In this document: piece after piece, positions 44,913-55,928 of the stretch
Layout of the letters: each line of letters starts with the position of its first letter
Position numbering within the stretch: the stretch's first letter is position 1
DNA from: Candidatus Contendibacter odensensis
GTDB taxonomy: Bacteria > Pseudomonadota > Gammaproteobacteria > Competibacterales > Competibacteraceae
DNA length: 64,000 bases
Direction: 5' to 3'
Assembly (NCBI GenBank): GCA_002747185.1
Contig: PDTV01000004.1
Span: 248,001 to 312,000 of the forward strand
Translations under genes and position numbers: made by a program
The notes under the pieces: generated by a model
What the model saw: only the letters and a program-made list of their open reading frames with translations
Databases searched by the model: none
Told to the model about the DNA's origin: nothing

Positions 44913-46241
44913 TTATGCGTGGCGCTTGGCAACGATTTTTTCCTGCCAGCGGCGGGCGCGCTCAAGCGTTTCGGTCAGATCCAGGGTCGTAAGATGGCGA
45001 TCAGCCAATACCCGCCGACCCGCAATCCAGACATCACTGACCTGATGGCGGCTGACCGCATAAACCAGCTTGGAAATCGGGTTGTGAACCGGTTCAGTTT
45101 CCGGGTGACCGAGATCGATGGCAACAATATCAGCCGATTTGCCCCGTTCCAGTGAGCCGATTTCATGCTCCAGTCCCAGTGCACAGGCGCCGTTAAGCGT
45201 AGCCATACGTAGGGTGCGTGCTGCCGGTAAAACCGCCGGATCGCCGGCCACACCCTTGCCCAGCAGGGCAGCGGTACGCAGCTCACCCAGCATGTCAAGG
45301 TCGTTATTACTGGCTGCACCATCGGTACCAATAGCAACATTAACATGATGGTTATCCAGTTGTGCAATCGGGCAAAACCCGCTGGCTAGCTTGAGGTTGG
45401 ATTCTGCACAGTGTACGACATGGGCTTTTGCCTTGGCTAATTGTTCAATTTCGGCGTGCTCCAGCTGGGTCATGTGTACTGCCAGCAAGCGGTGTGACAG
45501 CAAGCCGATTTGTTTTAGTCGTTGTAGGGGACGGCAGCCATGTTGCGTTTTAAACTGGTTGACTTCAGCAGCAGTCTCGTGGATATGAATATGAATACGC
45601 AGGTTCATATCCGCCGATAATTGGCCAATGCGCTCCAGCGATGCGGCGGATACTGTGTAGGGTGCATGAGGTGCAAAGGCGGTACGAACCAGAGGATCGT
45701 CTTTAAGACGATCATGTAATGCCAAACCTTTCTCTAAATAGTCATCCAGGTTATTGGCATAGGCACTGGGGAAGTCCAGCGCAATCAGCCCTACATGGGC
45801 ACGGATACCACAGTTGCGAGCAGTTTCAGCGGTTGCTTCCGGAAAAAAATACATGTCGTTAAAGCAGGTGGTACCGCCGCGCAGCATTTCTGCAATGGCC
45901 AGTTGGCTGCCGTCATGGATAAAATCAGGATCGACCCAACGGGCTTCAGCAGGCCAGATATGATCCTGTAGCCAAGTCATCAATGGCAAGTCATCCACAA
46001 GTCCACGCAGCAGGGTCATACTGGCGTGGGTGTGGGCGTTGACCAACCCGGGTATCAGTACATGACGATCAAGATACAGATGCGTTGTGGCGGTATAGCG
46101 GGTACTTGCTTCGTTCTGCGGCAGAATATCAAGGATACGACCCTTGTCAACGACAAGGCTGTGATGCTTTAAGATATGAGTCTCCGGTTGAACCGGAACG
46201 ATCCAGCATGCATCAAGCAGGGTATCGATGGATTGTGGCAT
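44913..46241 (-). CDS. mtaD: 5-methylthioadenosine / S-adenosylhomocysteine deaminase
   Basis: A 442-aa amidohydrolase: metal HxH in GLVNAHTHASMTLLRG, ETAAEVNQFK, VHCAESNLKLASG and GTDGAASNNDLD. In Pseudomonas-type genomes this gene (TRZ/ATZ family) deaminates methylthioadenosine to methylthioinosine, entering methionine salvage. The nearby mtnA fits such a salvage link. Other amidohydrolase substrates are possible. Confidence 0.9.
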   Translation of the reverse strand: MPQSIDTLLDACWIVPVQPETHILKHHSLVVDKGRILDILPQNEASTRYTATTHLYLDRHVLIPGLVNAHTHASMTLLRGLVDDLPLMTWLQDHIWPAEARWVDPDFIHDGSQLAIAEMLRGGTTCFNDMYFFPEATAETARNCGIRAHVGLIALDFPSAYANNLDDYLEKGLALHDRLKDDPLVRTAFAPHAPYTVSAASLERIGQLSADMNLRIHIHIHETAAEVNQFKTQHGCRPLQRLKQIGLLSHRLLAVHMTQLEHAEIEQLAKAKAHVVHCAESNLKLASGFCPIAQLDNHHVNVAIGTDGAASNNDLDMLGELRTAALLGKGVAGDPAVLPAARTLRMATLNGACALGLEHEIGSLERGKSADIVAIDLGHPETEPVHNPISKLVYAVSRHQVSDVWIAGRRVLADRHLTTLDLTETLERARRWQEKIVAKRHA

Positions 46242-46281
46242 TCGCAGCTCTCCAGCGTTGGCAACGCTGGATTATAACGCG

Positions 46282-46309
46282 AAAAAACGCCCTGGTGGAT
46301 AACCAGGGC
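46282..46309 (-). terminator. Intrinsic terminator after the OmpA-like gene
   Basis: On the minus strand GCCCTGGT, a 5-base loop and ACCAGGGC are followed by G and a run of six T. It ends the OmpA-like transcript before mtaD. Confidence 0.85.
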
Positions 46310-46342
46310 ACAGAGAGTATCAGGAGAAAAACCCAGTCGGGC

Positions 46343-46969
46343 TTAGCGGCTGATCACTTTCTCCTGAGCTGTCACGGTAATCACTACGCGGCGGTTAAGC
46401 GCGCGGCCACGCGGGTTGTCCTTGCCATTTGGCAGGGTGTTTGGAGCAACCGGATCAAGCTCGCCGCGACTTTGAGCTGTGATGATAGACGCAGGTACGC
46501 CGTTATCGATCAGATAATTGGCGACTGTATTGGCACGACGTTGACCGAGACGGTAGTTGTAGGCTTCACTACCCTTGCTGTCGGTGTGACCTACGACCAG
46601 AATATCGGTAACGCTGGTGACACGACGCAGGTCGGTCACGAGACGATCCAGTCTGGCGCGACCTCTTGGCTTCAAGGTCGAGCGGTCAAAATTGAACAGT
46701 GCTTCTGCACCCAGCGTCAGTGTTTCAACAACAGGCGCGGCTGGTGGTGGCTCTACAGCAGCTACACCACCGCATTCCGGAATGTTCTTCTCGGCAGACC
46801 AGTAAGGCGTACGGATGCAGTTGCCGTAGGGGTCCTTAACAATCTGGTCATAGGGATCGACAGCATAGATACAGCCGTATTTGTTGATGGCGTGTGCCGC
46901 CGGTGCGGCAGCAAACAGTATCACTGAGGCAGCCAGACCCAGACCAAGCTTATGCAGTTTCATTTTCAT
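46343..46969 (-). CDS. OmpA-family lipoprotein-less outer membrane/peptidoglycan-binding protein
   Basis: A 208-aa protein with a signal peptide (KLGLGLAASVILFAAAPAAHA). A short Cys-containing segment has two possible disulfides (YGCIY, NCIR, ECGG). The C-terminal OmpA domain has LFNFDRSTLKPRGRA, VVGHTDSKGSEAYN and RGRALNRRVVI, and binds peptidoglycan. No beta-barrel segment is present, so it is a periplasmic anchor rather than a porin. GGGAGAG precedes the ATG at 46969. It is inserted between mtaD and mtnA relative to Pseudomonas order. Confidence 0.92.
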   Translation of the reverse strand: MKMKLHKLGLGLAASVILFAAAPAAHAINKYGCIYAVDPYDQIVKDPYGNCIRTPYWSAEKNIPECGGVAAVEPPPAAPVVETLTLGAEALFNFDRSTLKPRGRARLDRLVTDLRRVTSVTDILVVGHTDSKGSEAYNYRLGQRRANTVANYLIDNGVPASIITAQSRGELDPVAPNTLPNGKDNPRGRALNRRVVITVTAQEKVISR

Positions 46970-47351
46970 CGATATACTCTCCCAAAGAGGCGCTATGAAA
47001 TCCGAAAATCTAATACACGGCATGTCAAAAATCTTTACAGGTTTCGGGAATCGGGCCAGCTTAACCGCGAATCCGTATACCCAGCATATCCGAGCGGTTG
47101 CCACCAAGATAGCAAACCAAACGGCCTTACGGTGTAATGATACAATGCTGTGTCAGAATTGCAAAAAATGTTGTTTCAACAATAAATGTCTTAATTCTGC
47201 GCGCTTTTTTACTCTTATTGCAAGTGAATTTCATGCTTTTTGAGAGTAAGCACTGTAATGTTGTTCTTTAGCAACAGCCTTATCGGTTGTTTGGAAACAA
47301 CTTAATCCGTAATTTTTCCCCAAAAACCCGCCCTTTAAGACCAGATCTCCT
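46970..47351. other. Divergent intergenic region, OmpA-like gene / mtnA
   Basis: About 380 bases without a gene. A perfect palindrome GTTGTTT-GG-AAACAAC (47286-47301) lies 50 bases before mtnA and could be an operator. No other convincing signals are seen. Confidence 0.45.
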
Positions 47352-48404
47352 ATGCCGCGAAATTATGATTGTGTACGTGCTGTTATTTGGCACGAAGGCA
47401 CCTTGCAGCTGCTTGATCAACGCCGCTTACCCATGGAAACGGTTTACCAACATTTAAAAACCGCAGCCGAGGCGGCACAGGCTATCCGCAATATGGTGGT
47501 GCGTGGTGCACCGGCTATCGGTATCACCGCTGCCTATGCTGTGGTGTTGGCAGCACGCGTTCGCTATGCAGAAAATTCTCGACGGTGGCGCGCATTGATG
47601 GCTGAAGATTTGGCGCTGCTTGCGGCATCTCGACCAACAGCCGTTAACCTGGGTTGGGCATTGCAGCGTATGGAGCGTGTGATGGCCGAAAGCGACACCA
47701 GTCCGGTCGAACGGTTGTTAGCTGAAGCACAGGCGATACATACAGAAGATATTGTAGCTAACCAGCACATGGGGCGATTGGGGGCAGGTCTTTTGACCGA
47801 ACGTAGCGCAGTGTTGACCCATTGCAATACCGGTTCACTGGCTACCGGAGGTTACGGAACAGCATTGGGCGTCATTCGCCAGGCCTATGCAGCAGGCCAG
47901 ATTACACACGTTTACGCAGATGAAACCCGTCCATGGTTACAGGGTGCACGGCTAACAGCCTGGGAGCTGGTGGCAGATGGTATTCCAGTGACACTGTTAG
48001 CCGATGGTGCAGCGGCAGCGTTGATGCAGCATGGTGAGATAGCTTGGGTTATCGTTGGCGCTGATCGGATTGCAGCGAACGGCGATGTTGCGAATAAAAT
48101 TGGAACTTATCATCTGGCAGTGGCCGCCCGTTATCATGGTGTGCGTTTTATGGTTGTTGCACCTACCTCAACGGTAGATTTGAGTATTGCCAATGGATCG
48201 GTTATCCCCATCGAGCAGCGCGCTGCCGAGGAACTACTGAAAATGAACGGTCAACCGGTTGCGGCTGCTGGTGCTGAAGCCTGGAATCCGTCATTTGATG
48301 TTACACCTGCAGCACTGATCGATGTGTTGGTTACGGAGAGAGGCATTATTTTCTCGCCGAATGTCGAAAAATTGGCACAGATGATGATAAAGCCAGCTGA
48401 TTAG
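47352..48404 (+). CDS. mtnA: Methylthioribose-1-phosphate isomerase
   Basis: MtnA converts 5-methylthioribose-1-phosphate to methylthioribulose-1-phosphate in methionine salvage. The 350-aa eIF2B-like protein has [10 protein letters not shown], the catalytic Cys in [18 protein letters not shown], Asp in [19 protein letters not shown] and the C-terminal NPSFDVTPA. Adjacent mtaD gives methylthioinosine as an upstream intermediate. Downstream salvage genes are not in the window. Confidence 0.96.
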   Translation: MPRNYDCVRAVIWHEGTLQLLDQRRLPMETVYQHLKTAAEAAQAIRNMVVRGAPAIGITAAYAVVLAARVRYAENSRRWRALMAEDLALLAASRPTAVNLGWALQRMERVMAESDTSPVERLLAEAQAIHTEDIVANQHMGRLGAGLLTERSAVLTHCNTGSLATGGYGTALGVIRQAYAAGQITHVYADETRPWLQGARLTAWELVADGIPVTLLADGAAAALMQHGEIAWVIVGADRIAANGDVANKIGTYHLAVAARYHGVRFMVVAPTSTVDLSIANGSVIPIEQRAAEELLKMNGQPVAAAGAEAWNPSFDVTPAALIDVLVTERGIIFSPNVEKLAQMMIKPAD

Positions 48405-48630
48405 TGGCTGGCGCAATTATTTTTGCCGGCAAAGTGTTTACCGGATTAATTGTGCTTTTAAATAGATGCATGGTCGGTCATATAGTGTAACTTTAGTAAA
48501 CGAATAAAATTTTTCGGATAAGTGTTTTTCTAAAACAAAGAGATAGCGCTGAATGGGTTTATCAGGACAAAAGTATTTGATTATATTTGTGATGCTGGCT
48601 TTGCCAACTAAGTATTTTTGTTGCAAGTCA

Positions 48631-48639
48631 TGATATAAT
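48631..48639 (+). promoter_or_regulatory. Extended -10 promoter of gyrA
   Basis: TGA-TATAAT (TG 48631, TATAAT 48634-48639), a consensus extended -10, lies 48 bases before the gyrA ATG. There is no good -35, which extended -10 promoters do not need. Confidence 0.55.
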
Positions 48640-48686
48640 CTTTCGTCTCAAAAAATTGTAAACTAAATTTTAAATCAAGGCTTCGC

Positions 48687-51600
48687 ATGACTGAAATTGC
48701 TAAAGAAATTGTGCCGGTCAATCTCGAGGATGAGATGCGGCAATCCTATCTTGATTACGCCATGAGCGTGATTGTTGGGCGGGCATTGCCAGATGTGCGT
48801 GACGGTCTGAAACCAGTGCATCGGCGGACACTGTTCGCAATGAATGAGCTGGGTAATGACTGGAATAAGCCTTATAAAAAATCGGCTCGTGTAGTCGGCG
48901 ATGTGATTGGTAAATATCATCCCCATGGTGATACAGCCGTCTACGATACCATCGTGCGTATGGCGCAGCCATTTTCAATGCGTTATGTGCTTGTGGATGG
49001 CCAGGGTAATTTTGGAAGTATCGATGGTGATGCACCGGCAGCAATGCGATATTGTGTGACGGGCGGCACCCGAATTAAAACAGATAAAGGATTGGTAGCC
49101 ATTCAGGATTTGGTCAGTCATTCAAAACCAGATAGTGAGCATTCATTAAATATTAATGTCCTGTCTCTATGTGGGAAAACAAATAAGGCTACCCGTTTTT
49201 TTAATTCGGGATATCACCCGGTCTTTCAGCTAAAAACCAAGGAAGGTTTTTGTATTGAAGGCACTGAAAATCACCCAGTTGCTGTGATAGCGACAGATTT
49301 AAATGGTAAGCCGGAATATGTCTGGAAGCTGCTCGGAAATGTGCAATCAGGTGATAAAATCATCATTGATAGAAGCCAGATTAGTCTCAACGATAAACCG
49401 TCTACAAATACTGAAGAAAATCTCGCTATTGTTGCAGGTTGCTTGTTAAGAAATGGATTGACTGGTAACAATAAAATAAGTTTTTTAACGGATAGTGAAG
49501 CTTGTTTTCATCGTTTTGAAAGTGCTTATCAACAAAGTATCGGTAACTATTTTTATAGTCACATACATGATCTGGAGTCAGGTACTCTGGTTTATGGTCT
49601 GAGTGTGCCTGAATTGGCAGAATTCTCCAATTGTCCACTATATGCTGACTTGGTAAACATTAAAGATAACGCCAGAAAAATTCCTGCCTATATTTTTGCG
49701 GCTTCAAAACAAGCCCAAAAAATATTTTTGCAATATTTATTTGCCGGTTATACAACAGCTTTTGCATTAGATCAGAAGGCTACACATTTTCAATATGCTA
49801 CCCGGAGCCAGCAATTGGCACAGGATGTTCAGCTGTTGTTGCTTGAATTTGGCGTTATTGCAACGATACATCATCTTGAAGAAAAACAGGGTTATACGGT
49901 TAGTGTTAGCGGCAGCTATAATATCGCCAGGTTTCATCAGAATGTTGACGTTGCGGCACTACGACTGGATCAGGAAAATGCTGTTATTCCTGATAAGGGA
50001 AGCTGTCTGCCATCCGCACTGTCATTGGCGATAAAGCTCGCATCCCATGTCGGTCATGGTGTATGGGAAAGCACAAAAAGATCCTGTTTTATAAAAGGTT
50101 TTAGTAGCCGTGAATCCACGATTTCAGGTTCTCCGGAAGCGGTACAGGCCACATATGGATATGCTGTTCAGCTTGTTAACCAGTTGCTTGCCAATAATTA
50201 TTATTTTGCCACTGTTGACTCCTGTGAGCGGCAACATGATGAAAAAATTGTTTATTCAGTACGGGTAGCAAGCGACTGCCATTCTTTTGTGGCCAATGGT
50301 TTTGTTAATCATAATACCGAGATTCGTATGGCGCATGTTGCGCATGAGTTATTGGCAGATCTCGATAAAAAAACGGTTGATTTTGTCCAGAATTATGATG
50401 AGTCGGAACAGGAACCGGTCGTCTTTCCAACCCGATTGCCCAATTTGCTGGTTAATGGTTCTTCAGGTATCGCAGTGGGTATGGCGACGAACATCCCGCC
50501 GCATAACCTCGGCGAGGTCGTAGGTGCTTGTGTGGCACTCGTGGATGAGCCGAACTTAAGTATTGACGAATTGATGCGTTATATTCCGGGGCCTGATTTT
50601 CCAACGGCTGCGCTGATTCATGGCATCAGCGGTATCCGTGAGGCTTATCATACCGGTCGGGGGCGTGTGCAGATGTGCGCTCGTACCGAGATTGAAACGG
50701 ATGAGTCGCGTGGCCGACAGGCGATTATCGTTAATCAATTGCCTTACCAGGTTAATAAGGCACGATTGATCGAGAAAATTGCCGAACTGGTTAAAGAGAA
50801 GAAGATTGACGGTATTGCAGAGTTGCGTGATGAATCCGATAAGGACGGCTTACGGATTTATATTGAACTGCGACGTGGTGAAACGGCAGATGTGGTACTG
50901 AACAATCTTTTTAGATACACAGCCTTGCAAAGCAGCTTTGGCATTAACATGGTGGCGCTGGTCGAAGGCCAGCCGCGCCTGTTGAATCTCAAGCAGGTGT
51001 TGGAGGCTTTTTTGTCACACCGTCGCGAGGTGGTGGTACGGCGTACCGCTTTTGACCTGCGTAAGGCTCGTGAGCGTGCTCATATCGTTGAGGGCCTGGT
51101 CGTAGCACTAGTGAACCTGGATGCACTGATTGCCCTGATTCGTGCTGCGGCTGATCCGGCCTCGGCACGTACCGCGTTACTTGAGCAGGTTTGGGTCGCC
51201 GGTTCGGTGACTGAATTATTATCACGATCCGGTGCAGCAGCATCGAGGCCTGATGATTTATCGACCGAGTATGGCCTGAATGAAGCCGGCTATCATTTTT
51301 CACCCATGCAGGCACAGGCTATTCTGGATTTGCGCTTGCATCGGTTGACCGGACTGGAGCAGCAAAAACTGCTGGGCGAGTATCAGGAATTATTGGCGCG
51401 TATCCAGGATTTCCTGGAAATTCTGACCGTCCCGGAACGGTTGACAGCTGTGGTGCGTGCTGAGTTACTCGAACTTCTTGATCAATATGCGGATGTTCGC
51501 CGTACCACGATTTTGCCTGATGAGCGGAATTTGAGTCTGGAAGACCTGATTAATGAGGCCACCATGGTGGTGACGCTATCCCATGCAGGTTATATCAAGG

Positions 51601-52586
51601 CGCAGCCGTTAACACTTTATCGAGCGCAGCGGCGCGGTGGTCGAGGTCGGGCAGCCACCGCTGTCAAGGAAGAGGATTTTGTCGATCAGTTGTTTATTGC
51701 CAGTACCCACGACACCATTCTGTGTTTTTCCAATCGGGGGAAGGTATATTGGAAAAAAGTGTATGAATTGCCACAGGCCGGTCGAGCTGCACGAGGCCGG
51801 CCCATTGTAAACTTGTTGCCGCTACAGGAAGGTGAGCGCATCAATGCCGTGTTGTCAGTGCGTGAGTTCGATGATGATCATTATGTGTTTTTCGCCACGG
51901 CAAACGGTACAGTCAAGAAAACGCCACTATCGGCATATTCCCGCCCGCGTCCCGGCGGCATTATCGCCATTGATCTGCGTGACGGTGATCAGTTAGTAAA
52001 TGTGGCATTAACACACGGCCAGTCTGATGTAATGCTGTTTAGCAATACGGGAAAGGTTTTACGTTTTTCTGAAACCGAGGTGCGGATAACAGGGCGTTCA
52101 GCGTGTGGTGTACGTGGCATCCGTCTGGATGAGGGGCAACAGGTTATCAGTCTGATTGTTGTCAGTGAGGGTAATATTCTGACCGTTACCGAAAATGGTT
52201 ATGGCAAGCGTACACCGGTTGAGGATTATCCGCTTCGCAAGCGTGGCGGACTCGGTGTCATTTCCATTCAAACCTCTGAACGCAATGGCCAGGTCAATGG
52301 TGCGGTGCAGGTGGAAGGTGACCATGATGTCATGCTGATTACTGATGGCGGTACTTTGGTACGGACTCCGGTTGAGCAAATCTCGGTGGTCAGTCGTAAT
52401 ACACAAGGTGTCAAGCTGATTAACCTGCATAACGGTGAAAAGCTCATCGGACTCGAAAGGATCGAAAACATTAATGGGCAGGATGCCGAGGATGTTGAGA
52501 GTGACGATGTGGCATCTGATGATGATCTGGATCCTGATGCAAACCGTACGACGTCCAATGAAGGTGTCGATAATGGCGATGATTGA
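48687..52586 (+). CDS. gyrA: DNA gyrase subunit A interrupted by an intein
   Basis: The 1299-aa precursor contains GyrA (878 aa after splicing) and a 421-aa intein. N-extein: residues 1-122, ending [10 protein letters not shown] with the catalytic Tyr122 that bonds to DNA. C-extein: resumes [13 protein letters not shown], through the breakage-reunion core, to the C-terminal beta-pinwheel with the GyrA box QRRGGRG. Splicing is required for activity because the intein sits beside the active-site tyrosine. The acidic C-terminal tail ([12 protein letters not shown]) is usual. pheA follows 9 bases downstream; serC, which often lies between, is absent. Confidence 0.97.
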   Translation: MTEIAKEIVPVNLEDEMRQSYLDYAMSVIVGRALPDVRDGLKPVHRRTLFAMNELGNDWNKPYKKSARVVGDVIGKYHPHGDTAVYDTIVRMAQPFSMRYVLVDGQGNFGSIDGDAPAAMRYCVTGGTRIKTDKGLVAIQDLVSHSKPDSEHSLNINVLSLCGKTNKATRFFNSGYHPVFQLKTKEGFCIEGTENHPVAVIATDLNGKPEYVWKLLGNVQSGDKIIIDRSQISLNDKPSTNTEENLAIVAGCLLRNGLTGNNKISFLTDSEACFHRFESAYQQSIGNYFYSHIHDLESGTLVYGLSVPELAEFSNCPLYADLVNIKDNARKIPAYIFAASKQAQKIFLQYLFAGYTTAFALDQKATHFQYATRSQQLAQDVQLLLLEFGVIATIHHLEEKQGYTVSVSGSYNIARFHQNVDVAALRLDQENAVIPDKGSCLPSALSLAIKLASHVGHGVWESTKRSCFIKGFSSRESTISGSPEAVQATYGYAVQLVNQLLANNYYFATVDSCERQHDEKIVYSVRVASDCHSFVANGFVNHNTEIRMAHVAHELLADLDKKTVDFVQNYDESEQEPVVFPTRLPNLLVNGSSGIAVGMATNIPPHNLGEVVGACVALVDEPNLSIDELMRYIPGPDFPTAALIHGISGIREAYHTGRGRVQMCARTEIETDESRGRQAIIVNQLPYQVNKARLIEKIAELVKEKKIDGIAELRDESDKDGLRIYIELRRGETADVVLNNLFRYTALQSSFGINMVALVEGQPRLLNLKQVLEAFLSHRREVVVRRTAFDLRKARERAHIVEGLVVALVNLDALIALIRAAADPASARTALLEQVWVAGSVTELLSRSGAAASRPDDLSTEYGLNEAGYHFSPMQAQAILDLRLHRLTGLEQQKLLGEYQELLARIQDFLEILTVPERLTAVVRAELLELLDQYADVRRTTILPDERNLSLEDLINEATMVVTLSHAGYIKAQPLTLYRAQRRGGRGRAATAVKEEDFVDQLFIASTHDTILCFSNRGKVYWKKVYELPQAGRAARGRPIVNLLPLQEGERINAVLSVREFDDDHYVFFATANGTVKKTPLSAYSRPRPGGIIAIDLRDGDQLVNVALTHGQSDVMLFSNTGKVLRFSETEVRITGRSACGVRGIRLDEGQQVISLIVVSEGNILTVTENGYGKRTPVEDYPLRKRGGLGVISIQTSERNGQVNGAVQVEGDHDVMLITDGGTLVRTPVEQISVVSRNTQGVKLINLHNGEKLIGLERIENINGQDAEDVESDDVASDDDLDPDANRTTSNEGVDNGDD
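49053..50315 (+). other. GyrA intein (421 aa), splicing motifs intact, endonuclease degenerate
   Basis: The intein starts with Cys1 ([10 protein letters not shown], block A) directly after Tyr122 and ends FVNHN before Thr+1. Block B is GTENHPVAV with the TxxH residues; block F is [16 protein letters not shown]. The site is the one used by the mycobacterial GyrA inteins. The central part should be a LAGLIDADG endonuclease, but its two helices read VAGCLLRNG and QYLFAGYTT, lacking the catalytic acidic residues. The DNA is richer in A/T than the flanking gyrA. Splicing is expected and homing is not. Confidence 0.93.
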
Positions 52587-52595
52587 GAGTTCGGT

Positions 52596-53684
52596 ATGAT
52601 TGAATCCGGTAGTTTACAAACATGGCGTGAGCACATTGATACACTGGACCAGCAAATTCAAGCGCTGATTTCAGAACGGGCAAGGTGTGCCCAGCAGATT
52701 GGTGTCATCAAGCAGGCTGCGGGTGCTACAGGAAATCTCCATCGCCCTGAGCGTGAAGCCCAGGTGTTGCGGCGGGTGATGGAAACCAATCGTGGCCCGC
52801 TAAGCAATGAAGAAATGGCGCGATTATTTCGTGAAATCATGTCAGCCTGTCTAGCACTGGAGGATCCATTACGGATCGCGTTTTTTGGTCCGGAAGGTAC
52901 ATTTACCCAGGCCGCCGCACTAAAGCATTTCGGACAATCCATTCACGGCATTCCATTGCGGGCGATTGATGAAGTATTCCGCGAGGTTGAAGCAGGTACG
53001 GCTGATTATGGCGTGGTGCCGGTGGAGAACTCTACCGAGGGTGTAGTCAATCATACTTTAGACATGTTTTTGCAATCGCCGCTAAGGGTTTGTGGCGAAG
53101 TGCAAATGCGCATCAACCATCATCTGATTAGCTGCGAAAACCATTTGAGTGGTGTCCATCGTATTTATTCTCACCGACAATCGTTGGCACAATGCCGTGA
53201 GTGGCTGGATGCCAAGATGCCAAATGTAGAACGGGTTGAAGTGAGCAGTAACGGTGAAGCCGCTTTGCGTGTGCGCGATGGGGCAGCAGGCACGGCCGCT
53301 ATAGCAGGCCAGTGTGCTGCTGATATTTATGGCCTGCCAATACTGGTGCGGAATATTGAGGACGAACCGAACAATACGACCCGCTTTCTGATTATTGGCA
53401 CGCAGCCCATCCCGCCGTCTGGCGATGATCGTACCGCATTGCTCGTGTCGTCACTTGATCGACCCGGTTCGTTGTTTAGACTATTGGAGCCACTGGCTCG
53501 ACATGAAATTAGCATGACCCGTATTGAATCACGACCCTCGCGGCGAGGTATGTGGGATTATGTATTTTTTATTGATCTGGATGGGCATGTTGAAGATGCC
53601 TCGATAGCCAGTGCAATCGCCGACTTGCGCCAGCAGGCCAGCTTGTTTCGCGTGCTAGGATCATATCCCAAAGGTGTGTTATAG
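52596..53684 (+). CDS. pheA: Bifunctional chorismate mutase / prephenate dehydratase
   Basis: The P-protein makes phenylpyruvate from chorismate. In its 362 aa, residues 8-95 are an AroQ chorismate mutase (REHIDTLDQQIQALISERA). Residues 95-275 are the dehydratase (FFGPEGTFTQAAALKHFG, the ENSTEGVVNHTLD loop). Residues 285-360 are an ACT domain for phenylalanine feedback (LDRPGSLFRLLEPLA, ESRPSRRGMWDYVFFID). Member of the aromatic/His operon gyrA-pheA-hisC-tyrA-aroA-cmk-rpsA. Confidence 0.97.
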   Translation: MIESGSLQTWREHIDTLDQQIQALISERARCAQQIGVIKQAAGATGNLHRPEREAQVLRRVMETNRGPLSNEEMARLFREIMSACLALEDPLRIAFFGPEGTFTQAAALKHFGQSIHGIPLRAIDEVFREVEAGTADYGVVPVENSTEGVVNHTLDMFLQSPLRVCGEVQMRINHHLISCENHLSGVHRIYSHRQSLAQCREWLDAKMPNVERVEVSSNGEAALRVRDGAAGTAAIAGQCAADIYGLPILVRNIEDEPNNTTRFLIIGTQPIPPSGDDRTALLVSSLDRPGSLFRLLEPLARHEISMTRIESRPSRRGMWDYVFFIDLDGHVEDASIASAIADLRQQASLFRVLGSYPKGVL

Positions 53685-53733
53685 GCCGGCTTGAACATCA
53701 ATGCAGTGAAAACCAGCATCAGAATATTGTGTC

Positions 53734-54858
53734 ATGACTTGTGATTATCTCGCACTAGCGGTTCCAGGTGTACGTGATCTGCACCCTTATAAGCCGGGTA
53801 AGCCGGAGAGTGAGTTGCGACGGGAATACGGCCTGAGTGATATTGTCAAGCTGGCCTCTAATGAAAATCCTCTGGGTGCCAGCCCAAAGGCATTGGCTGC
53901 TGTGAGGGAAGCACTGGATAGTTTGGCGCGCTATCCTGACGGTAACGGTTTTGAATTGAAAAAAGCGTTATCGGCTAGGCTGGATGTGCCGATGGCGGCA
54001 TTAACATTGGGCAATGGTTCCAACGATGTCCTGGAGTTGATCGCGCGGGCATTTTTGACATCGCAGCATGAAGCGGTATTTTCTGAATATGCTTTTGCGG
54101 TTTATCCATTAGTGACGCAGGCCGTTGGTGCGACCGCTCGGGTGGCCAAAGCGAATCCGGCGGATCATGTCATGCCGTATGGTCACAATCTAGCCGCTAT
54201 GCAGGCCCTGATCGGTGAAAGAACGCGGATAGTCTTTATCGCGAATCCCAATAATCCGACCGGCACCTGGCTAAAAACCAATGAGTTGGAAACCTTTTTG
54301 GCCGCTGTACCCGAACAGGTGCTGGTCGTATTGGATGAAGCCTATTTTGAGTATGTGGACGCAACAGCGGATTGTCCCAATGCACTGTACTGGCTGAATC
54401 GTTTTCCCAATCTGGTAGTAACGCGCACCTTTTCCAAAGCCTATGGCCTGGCGGGTTTGCGGGTCGGTTATGCGGTCTCACAACCGACGATTGCTGATGT
54501 GTTAAATCGGGTTCGCCAGCCGTTTAATGTCAACAGTTTGGCGTTAGTGGCGGCGACAGCGGCGCTGGAAGATGATGACTATCTTGCAAAGAGTCAGGCG
54601 ATGAGTCGTGTGGGTATACAGCAGCTACAGCAAGCCTGCCGCCGGTTAGGGTTAAACTGCCTGCCATCGATGGGCAATTTTCTCTGTGTCGATGTCGGTC
54701 GCCCAGGACAAGAGGTCTTTTTGGCGTTACTCAGGCAAGGTGTCATTGTTCGGCCTGTTGATAATTATGGATTGCCACATTTTTTGCGTATCAGCGTGGG
54801 CAGCGAGCCAGAAAATGCTCGATTGATTGAGGCACTGGATGTAGTGCTAGGGGTTTGA
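53734..54858 (+). CDS. hisC: Histidinol-phosphate aminotransferase
   Basis: A 374-aa PLP enzyme (class I/II): KLASNENPLGASPKAL, GNGSNDVLELIAR, NPNNPTGTW, PLP lysine in TRTFSKAYGLAGLRVGY. It converts imidazole acetol-phosphate to histidinol-phosphate, and in this gene context it probably also transaminates prephenate or phenylpyruvate. tyrA begins one base after its stop. Confidence 0.95.
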   Translation: MTCDYLALAVPGVRDLHPYKPGKPESELRREYGLSDIVKLASNENPLGASPKALAAVREALDSLARYPDGNGFELKKALSARLDVPMAALTLGNGSNDVLELIARAFLTSQHEAVFSEYAFAVYPLVTQAVGATARVAKANPADHVMPYGHNLAAMQALIGERTRIVFIANPNNPTGTWLKTNELETFLAAVPEQVLVVLDEAYFEYVDATADCPNALYWLNRFPNLVVTRTFSKAYGLAGLRVGYAVSQPTIADVLNRVRQPFNVNSLALVAATAALEDDDYLAKSQAMSRVGIQQLQQACRRLGLNCLPSMGNFLCVDVGRPGQEVFLALLRQGVIVRPVDNYGLPHFLRISVGSEPENARLIEALDVVLGV

Positions 54859-54859
54859 T

Positions 54860-55738
54860 ATGACGATACAACAACCGCTGGTTCGGCGACTGTGCGTAAT
54901 TGGTGTCGGTTTGATTGGTGGCTCGTTGATTCGGGCGCTTCGGGAGGCGGCAGCCGTTGGTGAGGTGGTCGGCTGCGGGCGTGGTGAGGAAAATCTGCAG
55001 GCAGCGCTGCGTTTAGGCGTGGTGGATCGTTACTATACCGATCCTGCGGATGCTGTGGTGGGTGCGGATGTTGTGGTGATTGCTGTACCTTTAGGAGCGA
55101 TTGAAGCCGTTGTGGATGCCATCGTCCCGCGTGTGGCTGAGGATGCGGTGTTGACCGATGTAGGCAGTGCCAAAGGTAGTGTCGTTGCTGATGTAATGCG
55201 CGTTTATGGTCATATGCCACCGAATTTTGTCCCCGGTCATCCGATTGCAGGCACTGAGCAAAGTGGCGTAGAGGCTTCTTTTGCCACCCTCTTTCAGGGG
55301 CGGCGTGTGATTCTGACACCAATGGCAGAAACGGCTGCTACCGCCCATCATCGCATTCGGAATATGTGGGAATTGACCGGTGCTGAAGTCGTCGATATGG
55401 GAGTAGAGCATCATGATGCAGTGCTGGCAGCGACCAGTCATTTGCCACATATGCTGGCTTATAGCCTGGTAGGTACGTTGGCCCATCTGGATGATCGGGC
55501 TGAGATTTTCCGCTATGCTGCTGGCGGTTTTCGGGATTTTACCCGCATTGCATCGAGTGACCCGCAGATGTGGCACGATATATGTATCGCTAATCGCAAG
55601 CAGTTGCTGGAAATGATTGCATTATTTAGTAGCGACCTGGAGCGGCTGGCTGAGGCGATTCGCAATGATGACCGTGCTGCTGTATTGGCCTTGTTTCAGC
55701 GGGCAAAACGCGCCCGCGATAATTTGTATCTTGATTGA
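54860..55738 (+). CDS. tyrA: Prephenate (cyclohexadienyl) dehydrogenase
   Basis: TyrA oxidises prephenate or arogenate on the way to tyrosine. The 292-aa protein has the N-terminal NAD motif IGVGLIGGSLIRALR, the GHPIAGTEQSGVEA catalytic stretch with His, and GGFRDFTRIASSDPQMW. There is no ACT domain and no AroA fusion. In Pseudomonas-type genomes TyrA is fused to AroA; here 385 bases with an IS relic separate them. Confidence 0.96.
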   Translation: MTIQQPLVRRLCVIGVGLIGGSLIRALREAAAVGEVVGCGRGEENLQAALRLGVVDRYYTDPADAVVGADVVVIAVPLGAIEAVVDAIVPRVAEDAVLTDVGSAKGSVVADVMRVYGHMPPNFVPGHPIAGTEQSGVEASFATLFQGRRVILTPMAETAATAHHRIRNMWELTGAEVVDMGVEHHDAVLAATSHLPHMLAYSLVGTLAHLDDRAEIFRYAAGGFRDFTRIASSDPQMWHDICIANRKQLLEMIALFSSDLERLAEAIRNDDRAAVLALFQRAKRARDNLYLD

Positions 55739-55794
55739 TGCTATTGTACAAACCCGATCAATTGATAAATCTTAATGTCTCCTTCGGTGATTCA

Positions 55795-55928
55795 AAATCC
55801 CTCGCCTTCAGGCGAGGGGGAAGTAATGCGAAGGAAGGTGGGCCAGTCCATGAGGTATAGTCAATATTCAAATTGACCAAATTGACCCGGGCTGTTAACC
55901 CCTCGACTTATAGTCGAAGATTGTTTGG
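55795..55928. mobile_element. IS200/IS605-type relic, copy B (134 bp, no transposase)
   Basis: The left hairpin CCCTCGCC-TTCA-GGCGAGGG (55799-55818) is preceded by AAAAT as in copy A. The right end TTAACCCCTCGACTTATAGT continues to GTTTGGT, matching the copy at 36864-37220. The interior is deleted, leaving a MITE-like derivative between tyrA and aroA. The rest of this 385-base gap shows no gene. Confidence 0.7.

Noticed and set aside
49053..50315. Reading the gyrA insertion as a fused extra domain or assembly artefact
   Set aside because: Exact intein ends (Cys1, terminal HN, Thr+1), ordered splicing blocks and a known intein site explain it fully.
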